Assembly (NCBI GenBank): GCA_035645145.1
Contig: DASQNC010000025.1
Span: 62,001 to 126,000, forward strand
Direction of reading: 5' to 3'
DNA: 64,000 nt
Origin: Azospirillaceae bacterium
GTDB lineage: Bacteria; Pseudomonadota; Alphaproteobacteria; Azospirillales; Azospirillaceae
Shown here piece after piece: positions 18,647 to 28,066 of this stretch (positions within the stretch are counted from its first letter, which is position 1; the number at the start of each line of letters is the position of its first letter). The position numbers and the translations under genes were made by a program. The notes below the pieces were generated by a model. The model worked only from the letters and a program-made list of their open reading frames with translations. It was not told the DNA's origin and searched no databases.

Positions 18647-19036
18647 GGGTCAGTTCCCTATCTGGCGTTGCCCCCGCCCGAGAATGGAAAGGGGCATCAA
18701 ACTCACTTCGGGAAGAGACCCAAACCCCTCGGGAGAGGTCTGGAGAACGCATAGCCCAGAGCAACTTCGACCGGACAAACGTGGGGCCTAACGCCGTCGC
18801 TTGCAAGGAAAAATCCGCCCGCCCGGCCGAGTTTTTTTCTTTCGAATATTCCGCCGCGAGCCCCGCGCACGTCCAACAGCCTGCGCAAACCATTGCCCCG
18901 CCTTGAAAAACGACTGGGCCGTGAGAAGCCGATCCGGGCATCCCGACTGTCCGGGGTAATGCCACATGCCCGCGGTCACGCAGGGGGCCGGCGTTGGCAC
19001 GTTCACTCCGCCCGCATTTTCAGTTCCCGGCGATTT
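18647..19036. other. Long leader or promoter region of the cold-shock gene
   Basis: About 390 bases without a convincing gene. It must hold the promoter and 5' leader of the minus-strand cold-shock gene. On that strand TTGTCC followed 18 bases later by CTATGC (near 18750-18780) is a possible promoter, but I cannot confirm it. The ORFs here have no ribosome site or recognisable product. Confidence 0.4.
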
Positions 19037-19612
19037 TCAGTCCTGTGGCCGCCGGTTCCCGGCTAGCTCGGCGCGCAGGGCGCGGATCTCGTCGCGCAGC
19101 TCGGCCAGGGTGGGTGCCTCGCCGCCGGGGTCCGGACGGGCGTTGTCGCGTCCGACCAGGATGGACGCGATGGACGCGGTCACATAGCCCAGCCCGCGCC
19201 GGCGGACCGCCGCGCGCGTCACCCGGATGCCGCGGTTGAGCAAGCCCAGCGACTTCACCAGCCGCACGCCCCGCGCCGCGCGGCCGACCTGGAACGCCCG
19301 CAGGACCCGCACGGCGCGGAACAACCGCAGGGCGGGCAGCAGCAGCGAGACCGCCGTCAGCGCGTTGCGCACCAGGAACGTCCCCTTGGCCGGTGCAAGG
19401 GTGAACCGCAGACGGAAATCCAGGACGAACACGCCCCAGACCACATAGCCGGCGGTCTCAAGGAACGGACCCAGGCCGCGGACCAGCTCGACCACGAACA
19501 GGGCCAGCCAAACGACGCTGAGGACCAGCATGGGCGTCTCCAGCCCGTCCTCCACCTGTTCCAGAAGCTCCCAACGGGTCCGTTCGACCTCCGCGGCGGG
19601 ACTGCCATCCAT
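19037..19612 (-). CDS. Voltage-sensor-domain membrane protein without a pore
   Basis: A 191-residue protein with the four-helix voltage sensor of the voltage-gated ion channel superfamily. S1 is at about 27-44, S2 at 51-69 (with VFVLDFRLR), S3 at 79-93 and S4 at 94-120 with Arg at 96, 99, 102 and 105, the classic every-third-residue spacing. Relatives carry two further helices and a selectivity loop. Here the chain goes almost directly from GLGYVTASIASILVG to a short amphipathic C-terminal helix (LAELRDEIRALRAEL) that could be a coiled coil. It is therefore either a truncated channel or a sensor-only protein. GGAAGGAAT precedes the ATG. Confidence 0.75.
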   Translation of the reverse strand: MDGSPAAEVERTRWELLEQVEDGLETPMLVLSVVWLALFVVELVRGLGPFLETAGYVVWGVFVLDFRLRFTLAPAKGTFLVRNALTAVSLLLPALRLFRAVRVLRAFQVGRAARGVRLVKSLGLLNRGIRVTRAAVRRRGLGYVTASIASILVGRDNARPDPGGEAPTLAELRDEIRALRAELAGNRRPQD

Positions 19613-19746
19613 TTATTCCTTCCGCCGGGCCGATCGGCCGTGAAACGGCAGGGGCGTTCGCACGTTGCAAGGGTTGTGGCGGTCAGGTGCAACAGCAGGG
19701 GTCGCTTGATCCGAACCCTGGACACCCGCCGGAACGGAGGTGTTTC

Positions 19747-19842
19747 GTGGGCACGCTCCTCAGGATCGTCGGCGGCCTCGCCGGCGTGGTCTTCATCATC
19801 GGACTGTTGGTTATCATCGGCATCCTCGTCCTGATCTTCTGA
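19747..19842 (+). CDS. 31-residue single-span membrane peptide
   Basis: A very small gene starting with GTG exactly six bases after GGAGG (19736-19740). The product opens with MGTLLRIVGGLAG and is then almost wholly Ile, Leu, Val, Gly and Phe to its end LVLIF, so it should be one membrane helix. No Cys or charged tail. The well-placed ribosome site and the clean hydrophobic product argue that it is real. Function unknown. A second tiny membrane protein follows at 19981. Confidence 0.6.
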   Translation: MGTLLRIVGGLAGVVFIIGLLVIIGILVLIF

Positions 19843-19980
19843 CCGGCCGAGGATTTCGGACCCATCCGTTCCGCGGATCGGTCCTGCGGATGCGCATCCA
19901 TGCCAAGGCATCCGCGCGGCAACCGTGGTGGTTCGCACCGGCCGCGATTTCGAGCAACGCGTTGGACAGGAGACTGTGAA

Positions 19981-20208
19981 GTGGACACATCCCCGACCGG
20001 TCGCGGTCGGATCGCGCGTGCGGCCGCGACCAAGAAAAGGGCCATGGGCAGAGGTATCAAACGGCCCACGGCCTTGCAGTGGGCGGTCTTCATCGCGGGC
20101 CTGCTCGCCCTCGTGGCGATCGGCCTTTTCGTGCTGTTCGGTGCATCGCCGGCGCGCGGCGCGACGTCGGCGCCATCGCCGCACGTGTCGAGCGATCCGG
20201 GCGGATAG
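19981..20208 (+). CDS. Small membrane protein, unknown function
   Basis: A 75-residue product if it starts at the GTG at 19981, which has AGGAG 8 bases upstream; an ATG at 20044 would give 54 residues. A basic N-terminal region is followed by one hydrophobic helix (ALQWAVFIAGLLALVAIGLF) and a Ser/Pro/Ala-rich tail. Similar in plan to the 31-residue peptide just upstream. Not recognised. Confidence 0.5.
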   Translation: MDTSPTGRGRIARAAATKKRAMGRGIKRPTALQWAVFIAGLLALVAIGLFVLFGASPARGATSAPSPHVSSDPGG

Positions 20209-20242
20209 GCGACGTCCAACCGGCCGCAACGGCCGGGCGTGC

Positions 20243-20413
20243 CTACAATGGCCTTGGCTGGCCCGGTCCGGGGACGGGCGTTGGAACTCCCGGCCCGGGT
20301 GTCGGCAGGTCCGAAGGCGGTGCCGGGATGTCGTCCGGCGGCGGCCCCGGATCGGGCAGATCCTCGTTCGGAAACGGTGGACCGTTCGGCGGCAACGGGT
20401 GGGGAATGGGCAT
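20243..20413 (-). CDS. Small proline-rich protein
   Basis: A 56-residue reading frame of which about half is Pro, with phrases such as PPPDDIPAPPSDLPTPGP. It resembles the 53-residue proline-rich product at 48478-48639 (shared elements are the PTPG run and acidic residues between prolines). The ATG at 20413 has GAGG upstream; the frame is open to 20527. No signal peptide or domain. Composition alone could produce this in GC-rich DNA, so the call is tentative. Confidence 0.4.
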   Translation of the reverse strand: MPIPHPLPPNGPPFPNEDLPDPGPPPDDIPAPPSDLPTPGPGVPTPVPGPGQPRPL

Positions 20414-20699
20414 GGAAGCGGCCTCGCGTATCACGTCTCGGGCGCCGCTATCCCGGTCTGCGGACGCACGGCGCCAGAAGGGCGGGGACCGTGCGACTAC
20501 CTCCGCGCCCGCTTGAACATTCGCCAAAGACCGCGAAAGATGTAGAGGTTTCGGAGGAACCGGAACATTTTGTAACTCCCTGGTCTGGACGGCCCGTTTT
20601 CGTAAACAGAAAAGGCACCCGTGGAGTTCTACTCTCGATAATCTCGAAGCCGCCAGGGAAGGGCGGTCCAGTCACTTCCGGCCGCCGGATAGCGAAACC

Positions 20700-21491
20700 T
20701 CAGTCCGGCCGTCTTCCCGTCGGCGCGCCTTCGGCCGTCCTGCCGGCGGCCCCGAAGGCCCGGAACAGCTCCAGCGGGATGGGAAACACCAGGGTCGAGC
20801 TGCGCTCGCCGGCAACCTGCTGGAGCGCCGAGAGATAGCGCAACTGCATCGCCTCGGGCGCGGCCGACAGCAGGTGCGCCGCCTCCACCAGCTTCTCGGC
20901 GGCCTGGAACTCCCCCTCGGCGTCGATCACCCGGCCGCGCCGGTTGCGCTCCGCTTCGGCCTGGCGGGCAATGGCCCGGACCATGCTCTCGTCGATGTCG
21001 ACGTGCTTGATCTCGACGTTCGCGACCTTGATCCCCCACGCGTCGGTCTGGTTGTCGAGGATCGCCCGGATGTCGTTGTTCAGCTTGTCGCGCTCGGCCA
21101 GCATCTCGTCCAGGTCGTGCTTGCCCAGGACCGAGCGCAGGGTGGTCTGCGCAAGCTGGCTGGTCGCCGCCATGAAATCGTCCACCTCGGTCACGGCGCG
21201 GTCGGCGTCCACCACCCGGAAATACACAACCGCGTTCACCTTCACCGAGACGTTGTCGTGCGAGATCACGTCCTGGGACGGCACGTCCAGCACCTTCGTG
21301 CGCAGGTCCACCCGGACCATCTGCTGCACCAGCGGGATCAGCAGGATCAGCCCCGGGCCGCGCGCGCCGGACAGCCGGCCGAGCGTGAACACCACGGCCC
21401 GCTCGTACTCGCGCAGGACCTTGACCGACAGCCACAGCAGCCCGATCACCAGGACCACGAGCACGATGTACACGGTGTAGTCCGCGATCAT
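20700..21491 (-). CDS. Slipin (stomatin/prohibitin-like SPFH protein)
   Basis: Membrane-anchored SPFH-domain scaffold of 263 residues. One N-terminal helix (residues 4-26), then the stomatin core [37 protein letters not shown] and the helical [23 protein letters not shown] region. The ATG at 21491 overlaps the stop of the NfeD gene (ATGA), and the frame's upstream extension is only a shadow of that gene. Slipin and NfeD are a well-known operon pair in which the NfeD protease is thought to act on the slipin C-terminus. Role in membrane-domain organisation is inferred from the family. Confidence 0.93.
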   Translation of the reverse strand: MIADYTVYIVLVVLVIGLLWLSVKVLREYERAVVFTLGRLSGARGPGLILLIPLVQQMVRVDLRTKVLDVPSQDVISHDNVSVKVNAVVYFRVVDADRAVTEVDDFMAATSQLAQTTLRSVLGKHDLDEMLAERDKLNNDIRAILDNQTDAWGIKVANVEIKHVDIDESMVRAIARQAEAERNRRGRVIDAEGEFQAAEKLVEAAHLLSAAPEAMQLRYLSALQQVAGERSSTLVFPIPLELFRAFGAAGRTAEGAPTGRRPD

Positions 21492-22861
21492 GGGGATCCT
21501 CCCTCGCCGTTGTCGGTTGCCGCTTCCACGGTGAGCCGCAGTCCGCTGCGCCGCACCACCCGCACACGCTGGCCGGTCTCCAGGTCGCTGGGACCGCGCG
21601 CCTGCCACCGTTCGCCATGGATCTCGATGTCGCCGCGGTCGCCGGACCAGGACACGACCCGGCCGGCCGCGCCGATCATCGCCTCCGGCCCAACCCGGAC
21701 CCGCCGGCGATGGCTGCGGACCGCCGCGGTCAGGGCCACCAGCGCCAGAAGCGCGGTCAGCACCGTCGCCACCGCGACGACCGCCGGCGAGACGGCCATC
21801 CCGGGCACGTCGCGGTCGAACAGGATCAACGAACCCAGCGCGAACGCCACCGCGCCGCCGAGCCCCAACACGCCAAAGGACGGCACGAAGGCTTCGGCGG
21901 CCAACAGGGCGATGCCGAGGGCGAGCAGCGCCGCCCCCGCGGTGTTCACCGGCAGGATGTTGAGGGCGAACAGCCCCAGCAGCAGCGCCACCGCCCCGAC
22001 GACCCCGCCGGCCCCCAAGCCGGGCGAGGCGAGCTCGAACACGAGCCCGTACACGCCGACCAGCAGCAGGAGGTAGGCGATGTTGGGATCGGTCAGCAGT
22101 GCGAGGGCCCGCGTCCGCCAGTCGGGGGCGTACGCCTCCACGGCGGCCCCGGCGATGTCGATCCGGGCGGGGCCCGCCGGCAGGCGCACCAAATGACCTT
22201 GATCCGTGCGGTCCTGGATCGTCCGGAGCAGCGCATCGAGATCGGCGGCGATGACGTCGGCCACGCGGAGCCCCACGGCCTCCTGCGCGGGAATGCTGGC
22301 CGCATTCCGGACCGCCTGCTCCGCCCAATCCGCGTTCCGCCCGTGGTACTCGGCCAGTCCGCGGATGTAGGCGACCGCGTCGTTCACGGCCTTCGCCTCC
22401 CGCGGGTCGGGTCGGTCGGTGCGGCTGCCGTCCGTGCCGTCCGGCGCACCGCCGCCAAGCTGGACCGGCGTGGCGGCCCCGGTCGCGGTGCCCGGCGCCA
22501 TCGCCGCGACATGCGCGGCATAGAGCAGGAACGTGCCGGCACTCGCGGCCCGCGCCCCCTGGGGTGCCACCCAGACGGCAACGGGGACGGGGGCGCCGAG
22601 GAACGATTGCACGATGCCGCGCATGGAGCCGTCGAGCCCGCCCGGCGTGTCGAGCCGCAGCACGACGAGCCGGGCCCGCACCTCCCGCGCACGGCGCAAT
22701 CCCCGGTCCACGTAGTCGGCGGTGGCGGGCCCGATCGCCCCATCCACGCTCAGCAGCAGCACCGGCCCGGCGGCGTTGTCCTGCGGCCACGCGGAAGGCG
22801 TGCCGCCGGCTAGGAGACCGACCACGAGCAGGACAAACCGGAGCCGTGCCAGGCCCGCCAC
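21488..22861 (-). CDS. NfeD family membrane-bound serine protease
   Basis: Membrane protease of 457 residues with an N-terminal signal (about 1-27), a ClpP-like protease domain, several membrane helices (from [15 protein letters not shown] on) and a C-terminal OB-fold ([20 protein letters not shown]). The candidate catalytic Ser is in ASAGTF (Ser107) and the Lys in [13 protein letters not shown] (Lys157), matching the Ser-Lys dyad known for NfeD1b. The start is a GTG at 22861 placed right after GGAAGGAGGC. It is the first gene of the pair with slipin. Confidence 0.9.
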   Translation of the reverse strand: MAGLARLRFVLLVVGLLAGGTPSAWPQDNAAGPVLLLSVDGAIGPATADYVDRGLRRAREVRARLVVLRLDTPGGLDGSMRGIVQSFLGAPVPVAVWVAPQGARAASAGTFLLYAAHVAAMAPGTATGAATPVQLGGGAPDGTDGSRTDRPDPREAKAVNDAVAYIRGLAEYHGRNADWAEQAVRNAASIPAQEAVGLRVADVIAADLDALLRTIQDRTDQGHLVRLPAGPARIDIAGAAVEAYAPDWRTRALALLTDPNIAYLLLLVGVYGLVFELASPGLGAGGVVGAVALLLGLFALNILPVNTAGAALLALGIALLAAEAFVPSFGVLGLGGAVAFALGSLILFDRDVPGMAVSPAVVAVATVLTALLALVALTAAVRSHRRRVRVGPEAMIGAAGRVVSWSGDRGDIEIHGERWQARGPSDLETGQRVRVVRRSGLRLTVEAATDNGEGGSP

Positions 22862-23107
22862 GCCGCCTCCTTCCGGACCGCCCGGGTCCTTTGCCGCGTC
22901 CCGCGCAAGGGCCCCCGCCGTCCTGGTGGGGGAGGACGGGTCCCTCGATGAAGGGAACACGCGGCCGGCATTCATGGGCCCGGGATGGGCAGGTTCAACC
23001 GGCCGGGCGGCGCAACACCCATCCCCTGTCCCATGTTCCCGAACCCGCCCATCCCCGCATCTGTTGGAACGTCGAGGACAATCCCCACCCCAGCAGGGGA
23101 AGCGGAG

Positions 23108-23461
23108 ATGACCGGCACGCTCGTCGCAAAGCCCCGCCAGCGGAAATCCGGGCGCCAACCGGAACCCGACAAGCCGAAACGTCCCGCAGCGCGCCGGCCG
23201 GGCCCTCCGCCGCGGGAGGCGCCGGAACGCCGTCCGGAAAAGCCGCAGGCGCCCCGGACGCGCATCGGCCCGATGGAAATGATGGCGGTCGCATGGCTGA
23301 TCGCGCCCGCGGCCATGCTGTGGGCGCCACCGCTTTGGGTCGCGGCGCTCATGGTGTCGCCGAACATCCTGGGGCCCGGCGTCCTGGGCGGGAGCGGGTG
23401 CGGGGCGCGGGGCCGGGGTGCCTCCACCCCTCGGCGGCCCGCCTCCCGACACACCCCTTGA
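23108..23461 (+). CDS. Hypothetical protein with basic N-terminus and one membrane segment
   Basis: A 117-residue product. The first half is Arg/Lys/Pro-rich and probably disordered. The second half has a hydrophobic stretch (MMAVAWLIAPAAMLWAPPLW) long enough for a membrane helix, then a Gly/Arg/Pro tail. An AGGGGA ribosome site lies shortly before the ATG. It is divergent from NfeD and lies upstream of Hsp20. Not recognised; moderate doubt that it is expressed. Confidence 0.45.
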   Translation: MTGTLVAKPRQRKSGRQPEPDKPKRPAARRPGPPPREAPERRPEKPQAPRTRIGPMEMMAVAWLIAPAAMLWAPPLWVAALMVSPNILGPGVLGGSGCGARGRGASTPRRPASRHTP

Positions 23462-23569
23462 CGGGGCCGCGCGGTCACCCACATCGCAGGCGCCGGAGGC
23501 CCATTCGCGGGCTCCGGCACGGCGTCAGGGCCCGTCGCGGCGGGTCGCGGCGGGCGTCCTGGATCCATA

Positions 23570-23584
23570 TCGCTCGATGGAGGA
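23570..23584 (+). promoter_or_regulatory. Possible ROSE-like RNA thermometer at the hsp20 ribosome site
   Basis: The ribosome site GGAGGA (23579-23584) is preceded six bases upstream by TCGCT (23570-23574), which fits the short UYGCU sequence that pairs with the Shine-Dalgarno in ROSE elements of alphaproteobacterial small heat-shock genes. The full multi-hairpin structure was not folded. Confidence 0.3.
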
Positions 23585-23591
23585 TGTGGCT

Positions 23592-24068
23592 ATGAGGATG
23601 GCTTACGACTTTTCCCCCGCCCTGCGGTCGATGGTCGGTTTCGACCGCATGTTCGACCCGCTCGTCAATCGGATGCAGGCCGAAGCGGACAACCACCACC
23701 CGCCCGACAACATCGAAAAGACCGACGGGGACACCTACCGCATCGCCATGGCGGTTGCCGGGTTCTCGGCCAATGACCTGTCGGTGACCGTCCACGAGAA
23801 CCAGCTCATCGTGGCGGGCCGCCGCCGGACGGACGGCGAGGGGACCTTCCTGCATCGCGGGCTGGCGCTTCGGCCGTTCGAACGGCGCTTCCAATTGGCC
23901 GACCACATGCAGGTGACCGGCGCGCGTCTGGCCGACGGCCTGCTTGAAATCACCTTGGTCCGCGACGTGCCGGAGGAGATGAAGCCCCGCCGCATCGCGA
24001 TCGGCAAGGCCACCCAGGCCAAGGCGGTCGAGGATCGCTCCTCGCAAGGCAAGCGCCGCGCGGCCTGA
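23592..24068 (+). CDS. Small heat-shock protein, Hsp20/alpha-crystallin family
   Basis: ATP-independent chaperone of 158 residues that holds unfolding proteins. The alpha-crystallin domain spans about residues 33-140 (YRIAMAVAGFSANDLSVTV, then LALRPFERRFQLADHMQV and LADGLLEITLVRDVPEE), resembling the IbpA class of alphaproteobacteria. The start is the ATG at 23592, nine bases after GGAGG; the frame is open further upstream without a better start. A monocistronic gene. Confidence 0.95.
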   Translation: MRMAYDFSPALRSMVGFDRMFDPLVNRMQAEADNHHPPDNIEKTDGDTYRIAMAVAGFSANDLSVTVHENQLIVAGRRRTDGEGTFLHRGLALRPFERRFQLADHMQVTGARLADGLLEITLVRDVPEEMKPRRIAIGKATQAKAVEDRSSQGKRRAA

Positions 24069-24136
24069 TCCGCATCAGGGGATGTGCGTCGGGGCGTCCG
24101 GGGCGCAGAGGCGCACCCGGACGCCGATACGGCGGC

Positions 24137-25099
24137 CTACCGCGCCAGACGCGCCTTGAACTCGTCCGTGGCCTCCACCAGCCCGCGGGCGAGCGCCGGG
24201 GCGCTTACGACGTGGTTGGATTCGGTCACGATGCGGAACGATGCCTCCGGCCAGGCCTGGTGCAGGTCGTAGGCCGTGGTGGCGGGCGTCACCACGTCGT
24301 ACCGCCCCTGCACGATGATGCCGGGGATGTGGCGGATGCGGTCGACGCCGGCCAGCAGCGCGCCCGGTGCCAGGAACGCGCCGTTGACGCAGTAGTGGGT
24401 GAACAGGCGGGACAGCGGCAGCGCCTTTTCCGGCGGCTTGACCTGCGCCTCGACCCAGGCCGCGTCGGGCAGGAAGGTCTGGGTGCGGGCGGAATAGGTG
24501 CGCAGCGCGACGGCGGCCGGCAGGTGCACGGCCGGGTCCGGGTCGATCAGGCGCGTGTAGTACGCGCGCAGCAGGTCGCCGCGCTCATGCGCCGGCACGG
24601 CGTTGCCGAACTCGGCCCAGGCCTCCGGGAACAGGTTGCCGATGCCGTGGAACCACCAGTCGATCTCGTGCCGCCGGGCCAGGAAGATCCCGTGCAGCCG
24701 CAGGCCCAGCACGCGGTCCGGATGGGCTTGGGAGTAGGCCAGCGACAGGAAGCTGCCCCACGATCCGCCGGTCACGAGCCAGCGGTCGATGCCGAGGTGC
24801 CGGCGCAACGCCTCGATGTCGGCGACCAGGTGCTGCGTGGTGTTGTCCTTCAGTTCGCCGTGCGGGGTGGACTTGCCGCAGCCCCGCTGGTCGAACAGGA
24901 CGATCCGGTAGAAGGCCGGGTCGAAGGTGCGCCGCTGCATCGGCATGACCCCGGCACCCGGACCGCCGTGCAGGAACAGCACGGGCACCCCGTCCGGGTT
25001 CCCCGACTGCTCCCAATACAGCGTATGGGTCCCGTCCACCGCCAGGAAGCCGGTCTCGTAGGGTTCGATTTCGGGATAAAGGATTTCGTCCAGCGTCAT
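24137..25099 (-). CDS. pip: Proline iminopeptidase
   Basis: Alpha/beta-hydrolase that removes N-terminal proline from peptides. It has 320 residues. Visible elements: the oxyanion motif HGGPG (44-48), the nucleophile elbow GGSWGS (Ser113), the acid in GRYDVVTP (Asp268) and the His in ESNHVVSAP (His296). The last departs from the GAGHS seen in most family members but keeps the His. AGGGG precedes the ATG at 25099. It is divergent from a peptide ABC importer, a fitting neighbour because imported peptides would be its substrates. Confidence 0.93.
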   Translation of the reverse strand: MTLDEILYPEIEPYETGFLAVDGTHTLYWEQSGNPDGVPVLFLHGGPGAGVMPMQRRTFDPAFYRIVLFDQRGCGKSTPHGELKDNTTQHLVADIEALRRHLGIDRWLVTGGSWGSFLSLAYSQAHPDRVLGLRLHGIFLARRHEIDWWFHGIGNLFPEAWAEFGNAVPAHERGDLLRAYYTRLIDPDPAVHLPAAVALRTYSARTQTFLPDAAWVEAQVKPPEKALPLSRLFTHYCVNGAFLAPGALLAGVDRIRHIPGIIVQGRYDVVTPATTAYDLHQAWPEASFRIVTESNHVVSAPALARGLVEATDEFKARLAR

Positions 25100-25336
25100 T
25101 TCGGCCCCTGCGGTGCGCGTGTTGCGTGCAGGCCGGCAGCATGACGTCCGTCGGGCGGAACGCAAGCCCGTTCGATCGTGGCGGCCACGGCCGGGGTGGG
25201 TGCGGATTTTCCCATTGAGCGGTTCCAGAGCGGTCGATAACCTCCGCGTGTTTATGCATCCGGGGACGCGATGCGCGTCCGGTTGGAAATAAAATTTCGG
25301 TGTCGCGTCGGCGACGCCCATCAGCGAGGAAGACCA

Positions 25337-26938
25337 ATGAAGTTCCGCAAAGCCGCGCTGCTCGCAGCCATCTGCGTTCCCGCGTTTGTCGCGGCATCGC
25401 CGATCTCGGCCAAGACGCTCGTGTACTGCTCGGAAGGCAGTCCTGAAAACTTCTACCCCGGCATCAACACGACCGGCACGTCCTTCGACGCCAGCACGCA
25501 GATCTACAGCCGGATCGTCGAATTCGAGCGCGGCGGCACCAAGATCGTTCCCGGCCTGGCCGAGCGCTGGGACATCTCCGATGACGGCACCGTGTACACC
25601 TTCCACCTCCGCAAGGGCGTGAAGTGGCACAACACGAACCGGAACTTCAAGCCGACCCGTGACTTCAATGCCGACGACGTGATCTTCATGTTCGAGCGGC
25701 AGTGGAAGGAGAGCAATCCCTACTTCAAGGTGACCAGCTCCAACCACTCCTACTTCAACGACATGGGCCTGCCGGCCCTGCTGAAGTCGGTGGAGAAGGT
25801 CGACGACTACACGGTCCGCATCACCCTGAACAGGGCCGAGGCCCCCTTCCTGTCGGATCTGGCGATGGAATTCGCCGCCGTGCAGTCGAAGGAATACGCC
25901 GACGCCATGCTGAAGGCCGGTACGCCCGAAAAGATCGACCAAGAGCCGGTCGGCACCGGCCCGTTCTATCTGGTGCAGTACCAGAAGGACGCCATCATCC
26001 GTTACAAGGCCTTCCCGGAATACTACGGCGGCAAGGCGAAGATCGACGACCTGGTGTTCTCGATCACCCCGGACGCGTCGGTGCGCTGGGCCAAGCTGCA
26101 GCGCGGCGAATGCCACGTGATGCCGTACCCGAACCCGGCCGACCTCGACGCCATGCGCAAGGACCCGAACGTCCAGATCCTGGAGCAGCCGGGCCTGAAC
26201 ATCGGCTACCTCGCCTACAACACCCAGAAGAAGCCGTTCGACGACGTCCGGGTCCGCAAGGCCTTCAACATGGCCATCAACAAGAAGGCCATCATCGACG
26301 CGGTGTACCTGTCCACCGGCGTGGCGGCGACCAACCCGATCCCGCCGATCATGTGGAGCTACAACGAGACGATCAAGGACGACCCGTTCGATCCCGAGGC
26401 CGCCAAGAAGCTGCTGGCCGAGGCCGGCTATCCCAACGGCCTGGAGACCGACCTGTGGGCCATGCCGGTCCAGCGTCCCTACAACCCCAATGCGCGCCGG
26501 ATTGCCGAGCTGATGCAGGCCGACCTGGCCAAGGTCGGCGTGAAGGCCGAAATCAAGAGCTTCGAATGGGGTGAGTACCGCAAGCGCGCCCAGGCCGGCG
26601 AGCACCAGACGGCCCAGCTGGGCTGGACGGGCGACAACGGCGACCCGGACAACTTCCTGCACACCCTGCTCGGCTGCGACTCCGCGAAGGCGGGCGGTTC
26701 GAACATCGCCAAGTTCTGCCATCCGGAGTTCGACCGGCTGGTGAACGAGGCGAAGACGACCAGCGACGTCGCCAAGCGCACCGAGCTGTACCGGCAGGCG
26801 CAGGTGGTCTTCAAGGACCAGGCGCCCTGGTTCACCATTGCCCACGCGGTCCAGCTGAAGCCGGTCCGTAAGGAAGTGGTGGACTTCAAACTGAGCCCGT
26901 TCGGCCGCCACACCTTCTACGGCACCGACATGAAATAA
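25337..26938 (+). CDS. dppA: Di-/oligopeptide ABC transporter, periplasmic binding protein
   Basis: Captures peptides in the periplasm for the DppBCDF importer. It has 533 residues with a signal peptide (about 1-25, ending PISA before KTLVYCSEG). The family 5 binding-protein fold is clear from [43 protein letters not shown] and [16 protein letters not shown]. The start is the ATG at 25337 after GAGGAAG; the frame extends 22 codons upstream without support. A terminator hairpin directly downstream probably makes this gene more abundant than the transport genes. Confidence 0.95.
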   Translation: MKFRKAALLAAICVPAFVAASPISAKTLVYCSEGSPENFYPGINTTGTSFDASTQIYSRIVEFERGGTKIVPGLAERWDISDDGTVYTFHLRKGVKWHNTNRNFKPTRDFNADDVIFMFERQWKESNPYFKVTSSNHSYFNDMGLPALLKSVEKVDDYTVRITLNRAEAPFLSDLAMEFAAVQSKEYADAMLKAGTPEKIDQEPVGTGPFYLVQYQKDAIIRYKAFPEYYGGKAKIDDLVFSITPDASVRWAKLQRGECHVMPYPNPADLDAMRKDPNVQILEQPGLNIGYLAYNTQKKPFDDVRVRKAFNMAINKKAIIDAVYLSTGVAATNPIPPIMWSYNETIKDDPFDPEAAKKLLAEAGYPNGLETDLWAMPVQRPYNPNARRIAELMQADLAKVGVKAEIKSFEWGEYRKRAQAGEHQTAQLGWTGDNGDPDNFLHTLLGCDSAKAGGSNIAKFCHPEFDRLVNEAKTTSDVAKRTELYRQAQVVFKDQAPWFTIAHAVQLKPVRKEVVDFKLSPFGRHTFYGTDMK

Positions 26939-26958
26939 GCCCGGGGTATCCCGGTTCG

Positions 26959-26990
26959 GCGGAGCGGCCCCGTGCCGCTCCGCTTTTTTT
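26959..26990 (+). terminator. Intra-operon terminator after the binding-protein gene
   Basis: A 10-bp perfect stem (26959-26968 with 26974-26983) closes a five-base loop and is followed by seven T. It lies between the peptide-binding protein and the permeases. This is the usual place for partial termination that keeps binding protein in excess. Confidence 0.9.
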
Positions 26991-27055
26991 ATTTCCCCTT
27001 TGAAACAATTTCGGTACCACCTCCCACCCGATCCACGCCCTTTTGATCGCTGTTC

Positions 27056-28066
27056 ATGATCCGTTTCATCCTGACACGCCTGAGCCTGGTGATTCCGACC
27101 TTCATCGGGATCACGCTGCTCGCGTTCTTCCTCATCCGGCTCGTGCCCGGCGACCCCATCGAAACCATGGCGGGCGAGCGCGGCATCGACCCCGCGCGCC
27201 ACGAACAGCTCCGCAAGGAGTACGGATTCGACCAGCCGGTCCTGGTGCAGTACGCCAAGTACATGGAGCGCCTGATCCAGGGCGACCTGGGTCGGTCCAT
27301 CATCACGCGCGAGCCGGTCATCACCGAATTCGCCTCGCTGTTCCCGGCCACCATCGAACTGGCGTTGTGCGCCATTCTGTTCGCGGTGCTGATCGGATTG
27401 CCGGCGGGCGTGCTGGCCGCGGTCAAACGCAATTCCGTGCTCGATTACGGGGTGATGGGGGCCTCCCTCACCGGCTATTCCATGCCGATCTTCTGGTGGG
27501 GGCTGCTGCTCATCTTCCTGTTCTCCGTCCAGTTCGGGCTGACGCCCGTTTCGGGCCGGATCGCGGTCCTGTTCTATATCGAGCCGGTGACCGGCTTCAT
27601 GCTGATCGACACCCTGCTCGCGGGCGACACGGACGCGTTCTGGTCGGCGGCCAAGCATCTGATCCTGCCCACCATCGTGCTCGGGACGGTTCCGCTGGCG
27701 GTGATCGCCCGCATGACCCGTTCGGCCATGCTGGAAGTGCTGGGCGAGGACTACATCCGCACCGCGCGCGCCAAGGGCCTGCCGCGTTCGCGGGTGATCT
27801 GGCTGCACGCCCTGCGCAACGCGCTGATCCCCGTCGTCACCGTCATCGGCCTGCAGGTCGGCGTCCTGTTCACGGGCGCCATCCTGACCGAAACCATCTT
27901 CTCCTGGCCCGGCGTCGGCAAATGGCTGATCGACGCCATCAGCCGCCGTGACTATCCGGTCCTCCAGGGCGGCACCCTGCTGCTCGGCGTGGTGGTCATG
28001 GCCGTCAACCTCCTGGTCGATCTGGCCTACGGCTCGATCAATCCCCGCATCAGGCACACGCGATGA
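27056..28066 (+). CDS. dppB: Di-/oligopeptide ABC transporter permease 1
   Basis: Inner-membrane permease of 336 residues with six predicted helices. The family opening [21 protein letters not shown] and the [10 protein letters not shown] loop are present, and the ATPase-coupling EAA loop is [19 protein letters not shown]. The end overlaps the next gene by four bases (ATGA), so the two permeases are coupled. Confidence 0.95.
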   Translation: MIRFILTRLSLVIPTFIGITLLAFFLIRLVPGDPIETMAGERGIDPARHEQLRKEYGFDQPVLVQYAKYMERLIQGDLGRSIITREPVITEFASLFPATIELALCAILFAVLIGLPAGVLAAVKRNSVLDYGVMGASLTGYSMPIFWWGLLLIFLFSVQFGLTPVSGRIAVLFYIEPVTGFMLIDTLLAGDTDAFWSAAKHLILPTIVLGTVPLAVIARMTRSAMLEVLGEDYIRTARAKGLPRSRVIWLHALRNALIPVVTVIGLQVGVLFTGAILTETIFSWPGVGKWLIDAISRRDYPVLQGGTLLLGVVVMAVNLLVDLAYGSINPRIRHTR

